A stretch of 30,239 nucleotides of DNA from an uncultured Pseudomonadota bacterium (GTDB lineage: Bacteria; Pseudomonadota; Gammaproteobacteria; Burkholderiales; Usitatibacteraceae), in contig CALEJW010000059.1 of NCBI GenBank assembly GCA_937898635.1, positions 1 through 30,239 of the forward strand, given 5' to 3'. The notes below the pieces were generated by a model. It searched no databases, was not told the origin of the DNA, and worked only from the letters and a program-made list of their open reading frames with translations. Both the position numbers and the translations under genes were made by a program. Positions 22,276 through 29,953 of this stretch are shown piece by piece (the first letter of the stretch is position 1; each line of letters begins with the position of its first letter).

Positions 22276-22658
22276 TGGACCTCTTCATCGTCGAGGACTC
22301 CATCCCCGTCCGCGAGCGCCTCGTGCGCAGCCTCGAGGGCCTCGCCGGCCTGGACATCGTCGGCACCGCGGAGGACGTCCCGGCCGCGATCGACGGCCTG
22401 ACGAGCTCCCCCCCGGACGCCCTGATCCTCGACCTCCAGCTCCCCAGCGGGAGCGGACTGCAGGTCCTGCGCGCGGTGCGGGAGCTCCTGCCGCGCCTTC
22501 GCGTGATCGTCATGACCAACTTCGCCGCCGAGCCCTACCGCAAGGCCGCGCTCGCCGCCGGGGCCGAAGTCTTCCTCGACAAGTCCGCGGAGTTCGACCG
22601 CGTTCGCGACATCCTCAGCGGGTGGCGCGACGAGGTGGACGGACCCGCCCTGCACTGA
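22275..22658 (+). CDS. Stand-alone receiver-domain response regulator
   Basis: 127 residues, a single REC domain with nothing after it: acidic pocket Glu7-Asp8, phospho-acceptor Asp53 in LILDLQLPSGSG, Thr81 and Lys103 (FLDKSAEF). A GTG three bases earlier (22272) is an equally possible start. With no output domain it may act as a phosphate sink, a phosphorelay step or a protein-protein regulator. It lies between the kinase/NarL pair and the Crp/Fnr gene, so cross-talk with the PAS kinase is likely (inference). Confidence 0.9.
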   Translation: MDLFIVEDSIPVRERLVRSLEGLAGLDIVGTAEDVPAAIDGLTSSPPDALILDLQLPSGSGLQVLRAVRELLPRLRVIVMTNFAAEPYRKAALAAGAEVFLDKSAEFDRVRDILSGWRDEVDGPALH

Positions 22659-22690
22659 ACATCGCCATGCCCAGACGAAAGGAAAAACCC

Positions 22691-23497
22691 ATGAGCACCG
22701 TCCGAGCCAGGAGCCCCGCCGATGCCCATCGTTCGACCCTCCCGGAGGCCTGCCGCCTCCTCGGGCTGCCGGAAGTCGCCGGCGCCCGCAGCGTCGAGAC
22801 GACCTTTCTCCACCGGCGCCTGAAGTCCGGCCAGCGGCTCACGTCGCAGGGCGAGCCCTTCGATGCGCTCTACATCGTCGCCGAAGGCTACTTCAAGACC
22901 TTCGTGGCCGACGAGACGGGCAACCAGCTCGTGCTCGGCTTCCCGCTGCGCGGCGACCTGGTCGGCGCCGACGGCCTGTGCAACCATCGCCACGCCTCCT
23001 ACGCCGTCGCCCTCACCGACGCCGAGGTGGTCGTCGTGCCCTTCCGCTGCATCGCCCAGCTCGGCCGCTCGCTGGACGACTTCGAGCAGATCATCTACCG
23101 CGCCATCAGCCGCGAGCTCGTGACGGACCACGCCCTTCGCTCGCTCATCGGCACGCTGGGCGCCGAGGCCCGCGTCGCGCGCTTCCTCGCGAACTTCGCC
23201 GACCGCTGCGGACGCGCGGGCCAGCCCGCGACCCGCTTCACCCTGCCGATGACCCGCCAGGAGATCGGCAGCTACCTCGGCCTCACGCTCGAGACGGTGA
23301 GCCGCGCCTTCTCCGCGCTCGCCGAAGCCGGCCTCATGCAGGTCGCGCAGCGCGAGCTGGAACTGCACGACGTGGAGCAGCTGCGCCTGCTGCAGAAGCT
23401 GCACGGACCGTCCGGCGCCCGTCCGGCCGTCCGCCGCGGCGACCGTCCCAGGCACCGCAACGTGACCTGGGCCGACATGCTCGGCGTGGCCGCGTAA
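22691..23497 (+). CDS. Crp/Fnr-family transcription regulator with FNR-like DNA recognition but no Fe-S cysteines
   Basis: 268 residues; AAAGGAAAAACCC before ATG 22691 supplies the ribosome-binding site. The cyclic-nucleotide-binding-like barrel is about 35-130 (LKSGQRLTSQGEPFDALYIVAEGYFKT) and the dimer helix about 128-160. The winged helix-turn-helix has MTRQEIGSYLGLTLETVSRAFSAL cut into helix and recognition helix. Glu201, Ser204 and Arg205 occupy the places of FNR Glu209/Ser212/Arg213, which read TTGAT half-sites. The Cys residues (21, 97, 120, 173) do not form FNR's N-terminal cluster, so an O2-labile 4Fe-4S centre is unlikely; haem/NO sensing (DNR-like) or another effector is possible. 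Its C-terminal tail (about 240-268) is basic. It is followed by a strong terminator. Confidence 0.92.
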   Translation: MSTVRARSPADAHRSTLPEACRLLGLPEVAGARSVETTFLHRRLKSGQRLTSQGEPFDALYIVAEGYFKTFVADETGNQLVLGFPLRGDLVGADGLCNHRHASYAVALTDAEVVVVPFRCIAQLGRSLDDFEQIIYRAISRELVTDHALRSLIGTLGAEARVARFLANFADRCGRAGQPATRFTLPMTRQEIGSYLGLTLETVSRAFSALAEAGLMQVAQRELELHDVEQLRLLQKLHGPSGARPAVRRGDRPRHRNVTWADMLGVAA

Positions 23498-23506
23498 TCC
23501 CCCCTT

Positions 23507-23524
23507 GCCGCGCGAACGCGCGGC
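23507..23524. other. GC hairpin after the Crp/Fnr gene
   Basis: GCCGCGCG/CGCGCGGC with a 2-base AA centre, 9 bases after the stop, directly before the main terminator hairpin. It has no T-run of its own. Confidence 0.4.
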
Positions 23525-23531
23525 GACTCGC

Positions 23532-23561
23532 GGAGGCGGCCCCGGCCGCCTCCTTCTTTTT
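23532..23561 (+). terminator. Strong intrinsic terminator of the signalling operon
   Basis: A perfect 10-bp inverted repeat GGAGGCGGCC/GGCCGCCTCC around CC, followed by TTCTTTTT. It separates the Crp/Fnr gene from the alcohol dehydrogenase gene 27 bases further on. Confidence 0.9.
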
Positions 23562-23588
23562 CCGGCGGGGCAAGCGTAACTTCGGGGG

Positions 23589-24581
23589 ATGGACGACCTC
23601 GCGATGACGCTGCGCGCTCCGGGCTCCGCGCTGGTGCCCGAGCGACGACCGGCACCGAGCCCCGGCCCCGGCGAAGTCCTCCTCGAGGTGGCCGCCTGCG
23701 GCGTCTGCCGCACGGACCTGCACCTGCGCGATGGCGACCTGCCCCCCGTTCCCCTGCCGGTCGTGCCGGGCCACGAGGTGGTCGGGCGCGTCGTCGCGCG
23801 CGGCCCCGGCGCGTCCCGGTTCTCCCCGGGCGCCCGCGTGGGCGTCCCCTGGCTCGGCGGCACCTGCGGACACTGCGCCCACTGCGTCTCCGGCCGCGAG
23901 AACCTCTGCGACGAGGCGGTCTTCACGGGCTACCACCGCGACGGGGGCTTCGCGCGCTACGCGACGGCCGACGAGCGTTATTGCCTCGCGCTGCCGGAGG
24001 CGTACGACGACCTGCACGCGGCGCCGCTCCTGTGCGCGGGACTCATCGGCTACCGCGCCTACGCGATGGCGCCCGGCGCCGCCCGCCTCGGCCTCTACGG
24101 CTTCGGTGCGGCCGCGCATCTCGTCGCCCAGGTCGCGCTCGCGCAGGGACGCGAGGTGTTCGCCTTCACGAGGCCCGGCGACGCGCGCTCCGCGGACTTC
24201 GCCCGGTCCCTGGGTTGCCACTGGGCCGGCGGTTCCGACGAGCGCCCTCCCGCCCCGCTGGACGCGGCCCTCCTCTTCGCGCCCGTGGGCAGCCTCGTGC
24301 CCGCGGCCCTCGCCGCCTGCCGCAAGGGCGCGACGGTCGTCTGCGCGGGCATCCACATGAGCGACATCCCGTCGTTTCCCTACGCGCTGCTGTGGGGCGA
24401 ACGGATCCTGCGCTCCGTCGCGAACCTCACCCGGGAGGACGGCGAGGCGTTCATGGACATCGCGGCGCGAACGAAGCTCGACGCGCGCCCGGTTCCCTAC
24501 ACGCTGGAAAGGGCCAACGAGGCCCTGGAGGACCTGCGGCGCGGCGCCTTCGACGGCGCCGCGGTGCTCACCGTGCGCTAG
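23589..24581 (+). CDS. Zinc-dependent alcohol dehydrogenase (MDR superfamily)
   Basis: 330 residues, the size of AdhA-type bacterial enzymes. Catalytic zinc ligands are Cys40 (CGVCRTDLH), His62 in PGHEVVG, and Cys149 in LLCAGLIGY. The structural zinc set Cys93, Cys96, Cys99 and Cys107 is complete (CGHCAHCVSGRENLC). The nucleotide-binding fold has GLYGFGAAAHLVAQVA, with FGAA replacing the usual GGxG. It oxidises alcohols or reduces aldehydes with NAD(P). The start lies only 27 bases after the terminator with GGGGG as a weak ribosome-binding site, so its promoter must overlap that region or depend on read-through. Its stop overlaps the stop of the opposite-strand gene. Confidence 0.92.
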   Translation: MDDLAMTLRAPGSALVPERRPAPSPGPGEVLLEVAACGVCRTDLHLRDGDLPPVPLPVVPGHEVVGRVVARGPGASRFSPGARVGVPWLGGTCGHCAHCVSGRENLCDEAVFTGYHRDGGFARYATADERYCLALPEAYDDLHAAPLLCAGLIGYRAYAMAPGAARLGLYGFGAAAHLVAQVALAQGREVFAFTRPGDARSADFARSLGCHWAGGSDERPPAPLDAALLFAPVGSLVPAALAACRKGATVVCAGIHMSDIPSFPYALLWGERILRSVANLTREDGEAFMDIAARTKLDARPVPYTLERANEALEDLRRGAFDGAAVLTVR

Positions 24582-25162
24582 GCCTTGCGGGGCGGCGTCC
24601 CGGACGCGTTCTCCCCGGTCCGTTCCGAAAGCTCCTGCAGGACCTCGCTCGCGGCGCGCGACAACGCGTCGTCGTCCTCGCCAGCGGATGCCGGGGTCCG
24701 GGCGCCGGCCGGCGACTCCCCGAGGAGTGTCGCGACGGTCGCGATCCTCGCGCGCAGCGCCTCCGGGACGAATCGAGGCTGGTCCCACTCCTCGTCGAGG
24801 GCGCGACTGACGCCCGCGAGCCCCTCGATGGCGTCCCGGCGCTGCGCAGGCGAAAGCCGCGAGGGCTCCCGCGCGAAGTCGCGCGCCGCGGCCTCGACGG
24901 CCTGCAGCGCATCGCCGACGGCGTCCTCGAGACCCCGCCAGGCCTCGCGCCGGGCCTGGCGCACGGGCTCCACCGGCGTCACCGGGCAGCTGCGGATGCC
25001 CTGGCCGACGGTGCGGGCGACCGTCGCGATGTGCCCGGAGGAAAGCGGCCGGCTGCGCAAGGCGTGGAGCGTGAGGTCGCGAACCGCGACGCGCACGTCC
25101 CGCGTGCCGGCCGCCTCGCGCGCGCGGCGCAGCAATTCGTCGGCAGGCAAGGAACGGACCAT
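24578..25162 (-). CDS. Uncharacterised helical protein
   Basis: 194 residues, no family recognised with confidence. It is very rich in Ala, Arg, Glu and Leu and looks almost all alpha-helical. Segments such as DVRVAVRDLTLHALRSRPLS and EAWRGLEDAVGDALQAVEAA are amphipathic helices. There is no signal peptide, membrane helix or metal motif. The C-terminal 30 residues are low-complexity. The reading frame is open throughout and its stop shares the palindrome CTAG with the alcohol dehydrogenase stop, a tight convergent junction. The frame has the codon look of its neighbours (G/C in third position), which supports a real gene. Repetitive helical architecture would suit a scaffold or granule-associated protein, but that is a guess. 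Confidence 0.65.
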   Translation of the reverse strand: MVRSLPADELLRRAREAAGTRDVRVAVRDLTLHALRSRPLSSGHIATVARTVGQGIRSCPVTPVEPVRQARREAWRGLEDAVGDALQAVEAAARDFAREPSRLSPAQRRDAIEGLAGVSRALDEEWDQPRFVPEALRARIATVATLLGESPAGARTPASAGEDDDALSRAASEVLQELSERTGENASGTPPRKA

Positions 25163-25240
25163 CGGGCTCCCGGGGACGGACGCTTCGCGTCCCGTCGATT
25201 CTCGTCTTGCGTGAGACTAGGGGAACGCCGGTTCGCGGCG

Positions 25241-25254
25241 TTGAGAATGGTCAA
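25241..25254. promoter_or_regulatory. FNR/DNR-type binding site upstream of the Cox-type operon
   Basis: TTGAG-AATG-GTCAA matches TTGAT-N4-ATCAA at 8 of 10 bases, with a perfect TTGA-N6-TCAA core. It lies 128 bases before ATG 25382 and 79 bases upstream of the minus-strand gene at 25162. Relative to the TAGAAT at 25313 it would be centred near -77. Confidence 0.6.
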
Positions 25255-25312
25255 CGCGGGCAGGCGCGCGGCCGATGCTGCACCGCACGGTGGCTGCGCG
25301 CGGCGATCGGAC

Positions 25313-25318
25313 TAGAAT
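25313..25318 (+). promoter_or_regulatory. -10 box TAGAAT of the Cox-type operon
   Basis: CTAGAATGG is identical over nine bases to the element before the RNA nuclease gene at 18532. It lies 63 bases before ATG 25382. There is no good -35, consistent with activator dependence. Confidence 0.5.
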
Positions 25319-25381
25319 GGCCCGTCGTTCGCAGGAGCACCCATTCCCGGCACGCAGATGAACCTTCAGGAGGAGGCGTCG

Positions 25382-25858
25382 ATGGGCATTTCCGTATCGA
25401 TGACGGTGAACGGCAAGTCCGTCACCGCGGAAGTCGAGCCGAGGACGCTGCTCGCGGCGTTCCTGCGCGAGACGCTCGCACTCACCGGCACGCACGTCGG
25501 CTGCGACACGGCCCAGTGCGGAGCCTGCACCGTCCTCGTGGACGGCCGCTCGGTCAAGTCCTGCAACATGCTCGCGGTCCAGGCGCGCGGCGCGGCCGTG
25601 ACCACGATCGAGGGGCTCGCGCCCCCCGAAGGGCTGCACCCCATGCAGGCCGCGTTCAAGCGCCACCACGGCCTGCAGTGCGGATTCTGCACGCCGGGCA
25701 TGGTGCTCTCCGCCGTGGAGCTCGCCTCGCGGGCGAAGCCGCCCACGGAAGCCGAGATCCGCGAGGCCCTCGACGGCAACTTCTGCCGCTGCACCGGATA
25801 CCAGAACATCGTGAAGGCCGTGAAGGCCGGACTCGCGGACATGGGAGGCGCCAAATGA
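25382..25858 (+). CDS. Molybdenum hydroxylase small [2Fe-2S] subunit (CoxS-like)
   Basis: 158 residues from ATG 25382, chosen because AGGAGGAGG lies 6-14 bases before it (an ATG at 25358 has none). The N-terminal plant-type ferredoxin cluster uses Cys41, Cys46, Cys49 and Cys61 (GCDTAQCGACTVLVDG). The C-terminal helical cluster uses Cys100, Cys103, Cys135 and Cys137 (CGFCTPGM, CRCTGYQNI). Both sets are complete. It carries electrons from the Mo site to FAD in xanthine-dehydrogenase-family enzymes. Its stop overlaps the large-subunit ATG (ATGA). Confidence 0.95.
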   Translation: MGISVSMTVNGKSVTAEVEPRTLLAAFLRETLALTGTHVGCDTAQCGACTVLVDGRSVKSCNMLAVQARGAAVTTIEGLAPPEGLHPMQAAFKRHHGLQCGFCTPGMVLSAVELASRAKPPTEAEIREALDGNFCRCTGYQNIVKAVKAGLADMGGAK

Positions 25859-28206
25859 ACGCAAGCACCCTGGGCGAGCGCGTCGAGCGCAAGGAGGACG
25901 TGCGCTTCCTCACCGGCGCCGGCCAGTACACCGACGACATCGTCCTGCCCCGGCAGTCCTGGGGGCACTTCCTGCGCTCGCCGTACGCGCACGCGCGCAT
26001 CAAGGCGATCTCGCTGGAGGCCGCGCGCAAGTCTCCCGGCGTGCTCGCGGTCTACACGGGCGCGGACCTCCCCGACTCGGTGGGCGGCCTGCCCTGCGGC
26101 TGGCTCATCACCGGCACCGACGGCAAGCCCATGAAGGAGCCCAAGCACCCGCTCCTCGCGCAGGGGAAGGTCCGCCACGTCGGCGACCCCGTGGCGCTCG
26201 TGGTCGCCGAGACGGCGATGCAGGCGAAGGACGCGGCCGAGCGGATCGAGGTGGACTACGAGCCCCTGCCGGCCGTGGCCGACGTGCGCGACGCGCTCGC
26301 CAAGGGCGCGCCCGCGGTCCACGACGACGCGCCGGGCAACGTCTGCTACGTCTGGGCGCTGGGGGACAAGGCCGCGGTGGACGCGGGCTTCGCGAAGGCC
26401 GCCCACGTGACCACGCTCGAGTTCGTGAACAACCGCCTCATCCCCAACGCGATCGAGCCGCGCGCCTGCAACGCGGTCCACTCGAAGTCCGACGACTCCT
26501 ACACGCTCTACGTGACGAGCCAGAACCCGCACGTGGAGCGCCTGCTCATGACCGCCTTCGTGCTGGGGCTCCCGGAGCACAAGGTGCGCGTGGTCGCGCC
26601 CGACGTGGGCGGCGGCTTCGGCTCCAAGATCTACCTCTACGCCGAGGAGACGATGTGCGTCTGGGCCTCGAAGCGCGTGGGCCGTCCGATCAAGTGGACG
26701 GCCGAGCGCTCCGAGAGCTTCCTCTCCGACGCCCACGGGCGCGACCACTTCACGAAGGCCGAGCTCGCGCTCGACAAGGACGGGAAGTTCCTCGCCCTTC
26801 GGGTGACGACGAAGGCCGCCATGGGCGCCTACCTCTCGACCTTCGCCTCCTGCATCCCGACGATCCTCTACGCGACGCTGCTGGCGGGCCAGTACACGAC
26901 GCCCGCGATCCATTGCGAGGTGACGGCGGTGTTCACGAACACGGCGCCCGTGGACGCCTACCGGGGCGCGGGGCGTCCCGAGGCGACCTACGTCGTCGAG
27001 CGCCTCGTGGCCACGGCGGCCAGGGAGCTCGGCATCGCGCAGGACGAGATCCGGCGTCGCAACTTCATCCGCAGCTTCCCCTACGCCACGCCCGTGGCCC
27101 TCACCTACGACACCGGCGACTACGACGCCTGCCTGGAGGGCGCGATGAAGCTCGCCGACGCCGCCGGCTTCGCCAAGCGCCGCGAGGAGGCCGCGAAGCG
27201 CGGGAAGCTGCGCGGTCTCGGCTACTCCTCGTACATCGAGGCCTGCGGCCTCGCGCCCTCCAACATCGCGGGCGCCCTGGGGGCCCGCGCCGGCCTCTTC
27301 GAGGCCGGGGAGGTCCGCGTGCACCCCACCGGCAAGGTGACCGTGTTCACCGGCTCCCACAGCCATGGCCAGGGGCACGAGACGACCTTCGCGCAGGTGG
27401 TCGCCGCGCGCCTGGGAATCGGCGTGGACGACGTGGACGTGGTGCACGGCGACACGGGCCGCGTGCCCTTCGGCATGGGCACCTACGGCTCGCGCTCGCT
27501 CGCGGTCGGCGGCACGGCGATCGTGAAGGCGCTGGACAAGATCGTGGCCAAGGGCCGCAAGATCGCCGCGCACCTGATGGAGGCGAGCGACGCCGACGTG
27601 GAGTTCGCCGACGGCAAGTTCACCGTGAAGGGCACCGACAAGAGCGTTCCCTTCGCCCAGGTGGCGCTCACCGCCTACGTCCCGCACAACTATCCGCTCG
27701 ACAAGCTCGAGCCGGGCCTGGACGAGACGGCGTTCTACGACCCCACGAACTTCACCTATCCCGCCGGGACGCACATCTGCGAGGTCGAGGTGGACCCGCA
27801 GACGGGTGCCACGCGCATCGTGAGCTTCTCGGCGTGCGACGACTTCGGCAACATCGTGAACCCGATGATCGTCGAGGGGCAGGTGCACGGCGGCCTCGCC
27901 CAGGGCATCGGCCAGGCGCTCCTCGAGGGCTGCGTCTACGACCGCGAGAGCGGGCAGCTGGTGACCGGCAGCTACCAGGACTACGCGATGCCGCGCGCCG
28001 ACGACCTGCCGGATTTCAAGGTCGACACGCGCGTCACGCCTTGCACCCACAATCCGCTCGGCGTGAAGGGCTGCGGGGAAGCCGGCGCCATCGGGGCGCC
28101 CGCGGCGGTCATCAACGCCCTGTGCGACGCGCTCGGCGTGAAGGACATCGAGATGCCCGCGACCCCCGAGCGCGTCTGGCGCGCCGCCCGCGCCGCGAAG
28201 GCCTGA
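25855..28206 (+). CDS. Molybdenum hydroxylase large subunit, form II CoxL-like
   Basis: 783 residues, the usual length of Cox-type Mo subunits. The N-terminal ERKEDVRFLTGAGQYTDDI is the conserved start. Later come DVGGGFGSK, the active-site loop AYRGAGR (368-374), GSHSHGQGHETTFAQV, and GCGEAGAIGAP with catalytic Glu742. The loop decides the class: true CO dehydrogenases (form I) have AYxCSFR with a copper-binding Cys; here that residue is Gly, as in form II enzymes, whose substrates are often aldehydes, purines or unknown aromatics. It binds a molybdopterin-dinucleotide cofactor. The gene order small-large-FAD also fits form II. Confidence 0.93.
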   Translation: MNASTLGERVERKEDVRFLTGAGQYTDDIVLPRQSWGHFLRSPYAHARIKAISLEAARKSPGVLAVYTGADLPDSVGGLPCGWLITGTDGKPMKEPKHPLLAQGKVRHVGDPVALVVAETAMQAKDAAERIEVDYEPLPAVADVRDALAKGAPAVHDDAPGNVCYVWALGDKAAVDAGFAKAAHVTTLEFVNNRLIPNAIEPRACNAVHSKSDDSYTLYVTSQNPHVERLLMTAFVLGLPEHKVRVVAPDVGGGFGSKIYLYAEETMCVWASKRVGRPIKWTAERSESFLSDAHGRDHFTKAELALDKDGKFLALRVTTKAAMGAYLSTFASCIPTILYATLLAGQYTTPAIHCEVTAVFTNTAPVDAYRGAGRPEATYVVERLVATAARELGIAQDEIRRRNFIRSFPYATPVALTYDTGDYDACLEGAMKLADAAGFAKRREEAAKRGKLRGLGYSSYIEACGLAPSNIAGALGARAGLFEAGEVRVHPTGKVTVFTGSHSHGQGHETTFAQVVAARLGIGVDDVDVVHGDTGRVPFGMGTYGSRSLAVGGTAIVKALDKIVAKGRKIAAHLMEASDADVEFADGKFTVKGTDKSVPFAQVALTAYVPHNYPLDKLEPGLDETAFYDPTNFTYPAGTHICEVEVDPQTGATRIVSFSACDDFGNIVNPMIVEGQVHGGLAQGIGQALLEGCVYDRESGQLVTGSYQDYAMPRADDLPDFKVDTRVTPCTHNPLGVKGCGEAGAIGAPAAVINALCDALGVKDIEMPATPERVWRAARAAKA

Positions 28207-28219
28207 GGAGGAGACGACC

Positions 28220-29011
28220 ATGCACCCGTTCAACTACCACGCCCCCGCCTCCCTGAAGGACGCCCAGTCGGCCAAGGGCGGCGACGTGAAGTACCTCGCC
28301 GGCGGGCAGTCGCTGCTCGCGGCGATGAAGCTGCGCCTTTCCTCGCCCTCCGACCTCGTCGATCTCGCCGGGATCGCGGAACTTCGCGGCATCAAGGCCG
28401 ACGCCTCGGCGGTCACGATCGGCGCGATGTGCACGCACGCGGAGGTGGCCGCCTCGCGGGACGTCGCGTCGCGCATTCCCGCCCTCGCGGCCCTCGCCGG
28501 CGGCATCGGCGATCGCCAGGTGAGGAACCGGGGAACGCTCGGCGGCGCGCTCGCCAACAACGATCCGGCGGCCGACTACCCCGCCGCCGTGCTCGGCCTG
28601 GGTGCGACCGTGATCACTTCCAAGCGCAAGATCTCCGCCGACGAGTACTTCACGGGCCTCTACGAGACCGTCCTCGAGCCGCGCGAGATCATCACGGCGG
28701 TGAGCTTCCCGGTGCCGAAGAAGGCCGCCTACGAGAAGTTCCGCAACCCCGCCTCGCGCTTCGCGCTGGTCGGCGTCTTCGTCGCCCAGGCGGCGTCGGG
28801 CCCGCGGGTCGCGGTCACCGGCGCGGGCGGCGCCGGCGTATTCCGCGTGGCGGAGATGGAGGCGGCGCTCGCCAAGCGCTGGGCACCGGAGGCCGTGAGC
28901 GGCATCGCCGTGGACTCGAGCGACCTGAACGGCGACATCCACGCGAGCGCCGAATACCGCGCGCACCTCGTGGCCGTGCTCGCCGGGCGCGCCGTGGCCG
29001 CCGCGGGCTAG
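28220..29011 (+). CDS. Molybdenum hydroxylase FAD subunit (CoxM-like)
   Basis: 263 residues, slightly short of the roughly 285 usual. The two FAD-diphosphate motifs are present: AGGQSLLAAMKLRL (27-40) and GTLGGALANNDPAADYP (about 105-121). The C-terminal CO_deh_flav domain follows (PREIITAVSFPVP to the end). It passes electrons from the Fe-S subunit to the physiological acceptor. It starts 13 bases after the large subunit behind GAGGAG and belongs to the same operon. Confidence 0.94.
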   Translation: MHPFNYHAPASLKDAQSAKGGDVKYLAGGQSLLAAMKLRLSSPSDLVDLAGIAELRGIKADASAVTIGAMCTHAEVAASRDVASRIPALAALAGGIGDRQVRNRGTLGGALANNDPAADYPAAVLGLGATVITSKRKISADEYFTGLYETVLEPREIITAVSFPVPKKAAYEKFRNPASRFALVGVFVAQAASGPRVAVTGAGGAGVFRVAEMEAALAKRWAPEAVSGIAVDSSDLNGDIHASAEYRAHLVAVLAGRAVAAAG

Positions 29012-29038
29012 GCGACGCCGGGCCCCGGGGCGAGCGCG

Positions 29039-29953
29039 ATGCCGGCGACGAAACCCGCCTCGATCGACGAGACCGCCGCGCTCCTCGCCGGCGGCGGCTA
29101 CGTCGCCGAGCGCCGCCTCGCCACCGCGCTCTTCCTCGCGCTGGAGCTCGGGCGCCCGCTCTTCCTCGAGGGCGAGGCGGGCGTCGGAAAGACGGAGCTC
29201 GCGCGCGTGCTCGCGGCGCAGCTCGGCCGCGAACTCATCCGCCTGCAGTGCTACGAGGGCCTCGACGCCGCGAGCGCCGTGTACGAATGGAACGCGCAGC
29301 GCCAGCTCATGGCGATCCGCCTCGCGGAAGCCGCCGGCGTCACCGACCGCGAAGGCCTCGCCGAGGACATCTTCTCGGCGGCCTACCTCGTGAAGCGCCC
29401 GATCCTGCGCGCGCTGGAGGGCCTGCCCGGCGCGCCCGCGCCGGTGCTCCTCATCGACGAGCTCGACCGCGCCGACGAGCCGTTCGAGGCCTACCTCCTG
29501 GAGGTCCTCTCGGACTTCCAGGTGACGATCCCGGAGCTCGGCACGATCCGCGCGGCCTCCCCGCCGATCGTCGTCATCACCTCCAACCGCACGCGCGAGA
29601 TCCACGACGCCGTGAAGCGCCGCTGTCTCTACCACTGGGTGGACTATCCCGCGGCCGATCGCGAGCTCGACATCCTGCGGCGCAAGGCCCCCGGCGCCTC
29701 GGAGCGGCTGTCGCAGGAAGTCGTCGCCTTCGTGCAGCGCCTTCGCGGCATGGACCTCTTCAAGGCGCCGGGCGTGGCCGAGGCCATCGACTGGACGCGC
29801 GCCCTCATCGCCCTGGACGCGGTGGCGCTCGACCCCGAGACGGTCAACGACACCCTCGGCGTGCTCCTCAAGTACCAGGACGACGTGGCCCGCGTGCAGG
29901 GCGACGAGGCCGCCGCCGCGATCCGCGAGGTGCGGCTGCGCCTCACCGCGTGA
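29039..29953 (+). CDS. MoxR-family AAA+ ATPase (CoxD-like)
   Basis: 304 residues. Walker A is GEAGVGKT (45-52), Walker B VLLIDELDRAD (136-146); sensor and arginine-finger segments follow (ITSNRTREIHDAVKRRC). In Cox clusters CoxD is needed for maturation of the active site, working with the CoxE protein. Here it follows the three structural genes, and its stop overlaps the start of the CoxE-like gene (GTGA). The presence of CoxD and CoxE next to a form II enzyme suggests active-site insertion is still required even without the copper ligand. Confidence 0.93.
   Translation: MPATKPASIDETAALLAGGGYVAERRLATALFLALELGRPLFLEGEAGVGKTELARVLAAQLGRELIRLQCYEGLDAASAVYEWNAQRQLMAIRLAEAAGVTDREGLAEDIFSAAYLVKRPILRALEGLPGAPAPVLLIDELDRADEPFEAYLLEVLSDFQVTIPELGTIRAASPPIVVITSNRTREIHDAVKRRCLYHWVDYPAADRELDILRRKAPGASERLSQEVVAFVQRLRGMDLFKAPGVAEAIDWTRALIALDAVALDPETVNDTLGVLLKYQDDVARVQGDEAAAAIREVRLRLTA

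Noticed and set aside
22691..23497. Calling the Crp/Fnr protein FNR/Anr
   Set aside because: It lacks the N-terminal Cys cluster needed for the oxygen-sensing 4Fe-4S centre.
25855..28206. Annotation as aerobic CO dehydrogenase (form I)
   Set aside because: The active-site loop is AYRGAGR, without the Cys that binds copper in form I enzymes.
25366..28233. 955-codon minus-strand ORF opposite the Mo-hydroxylase genes
   Set aside because: Antisense shadow of an intact conserved operon. The length only reflects the rarity of stop codons at this GC content.
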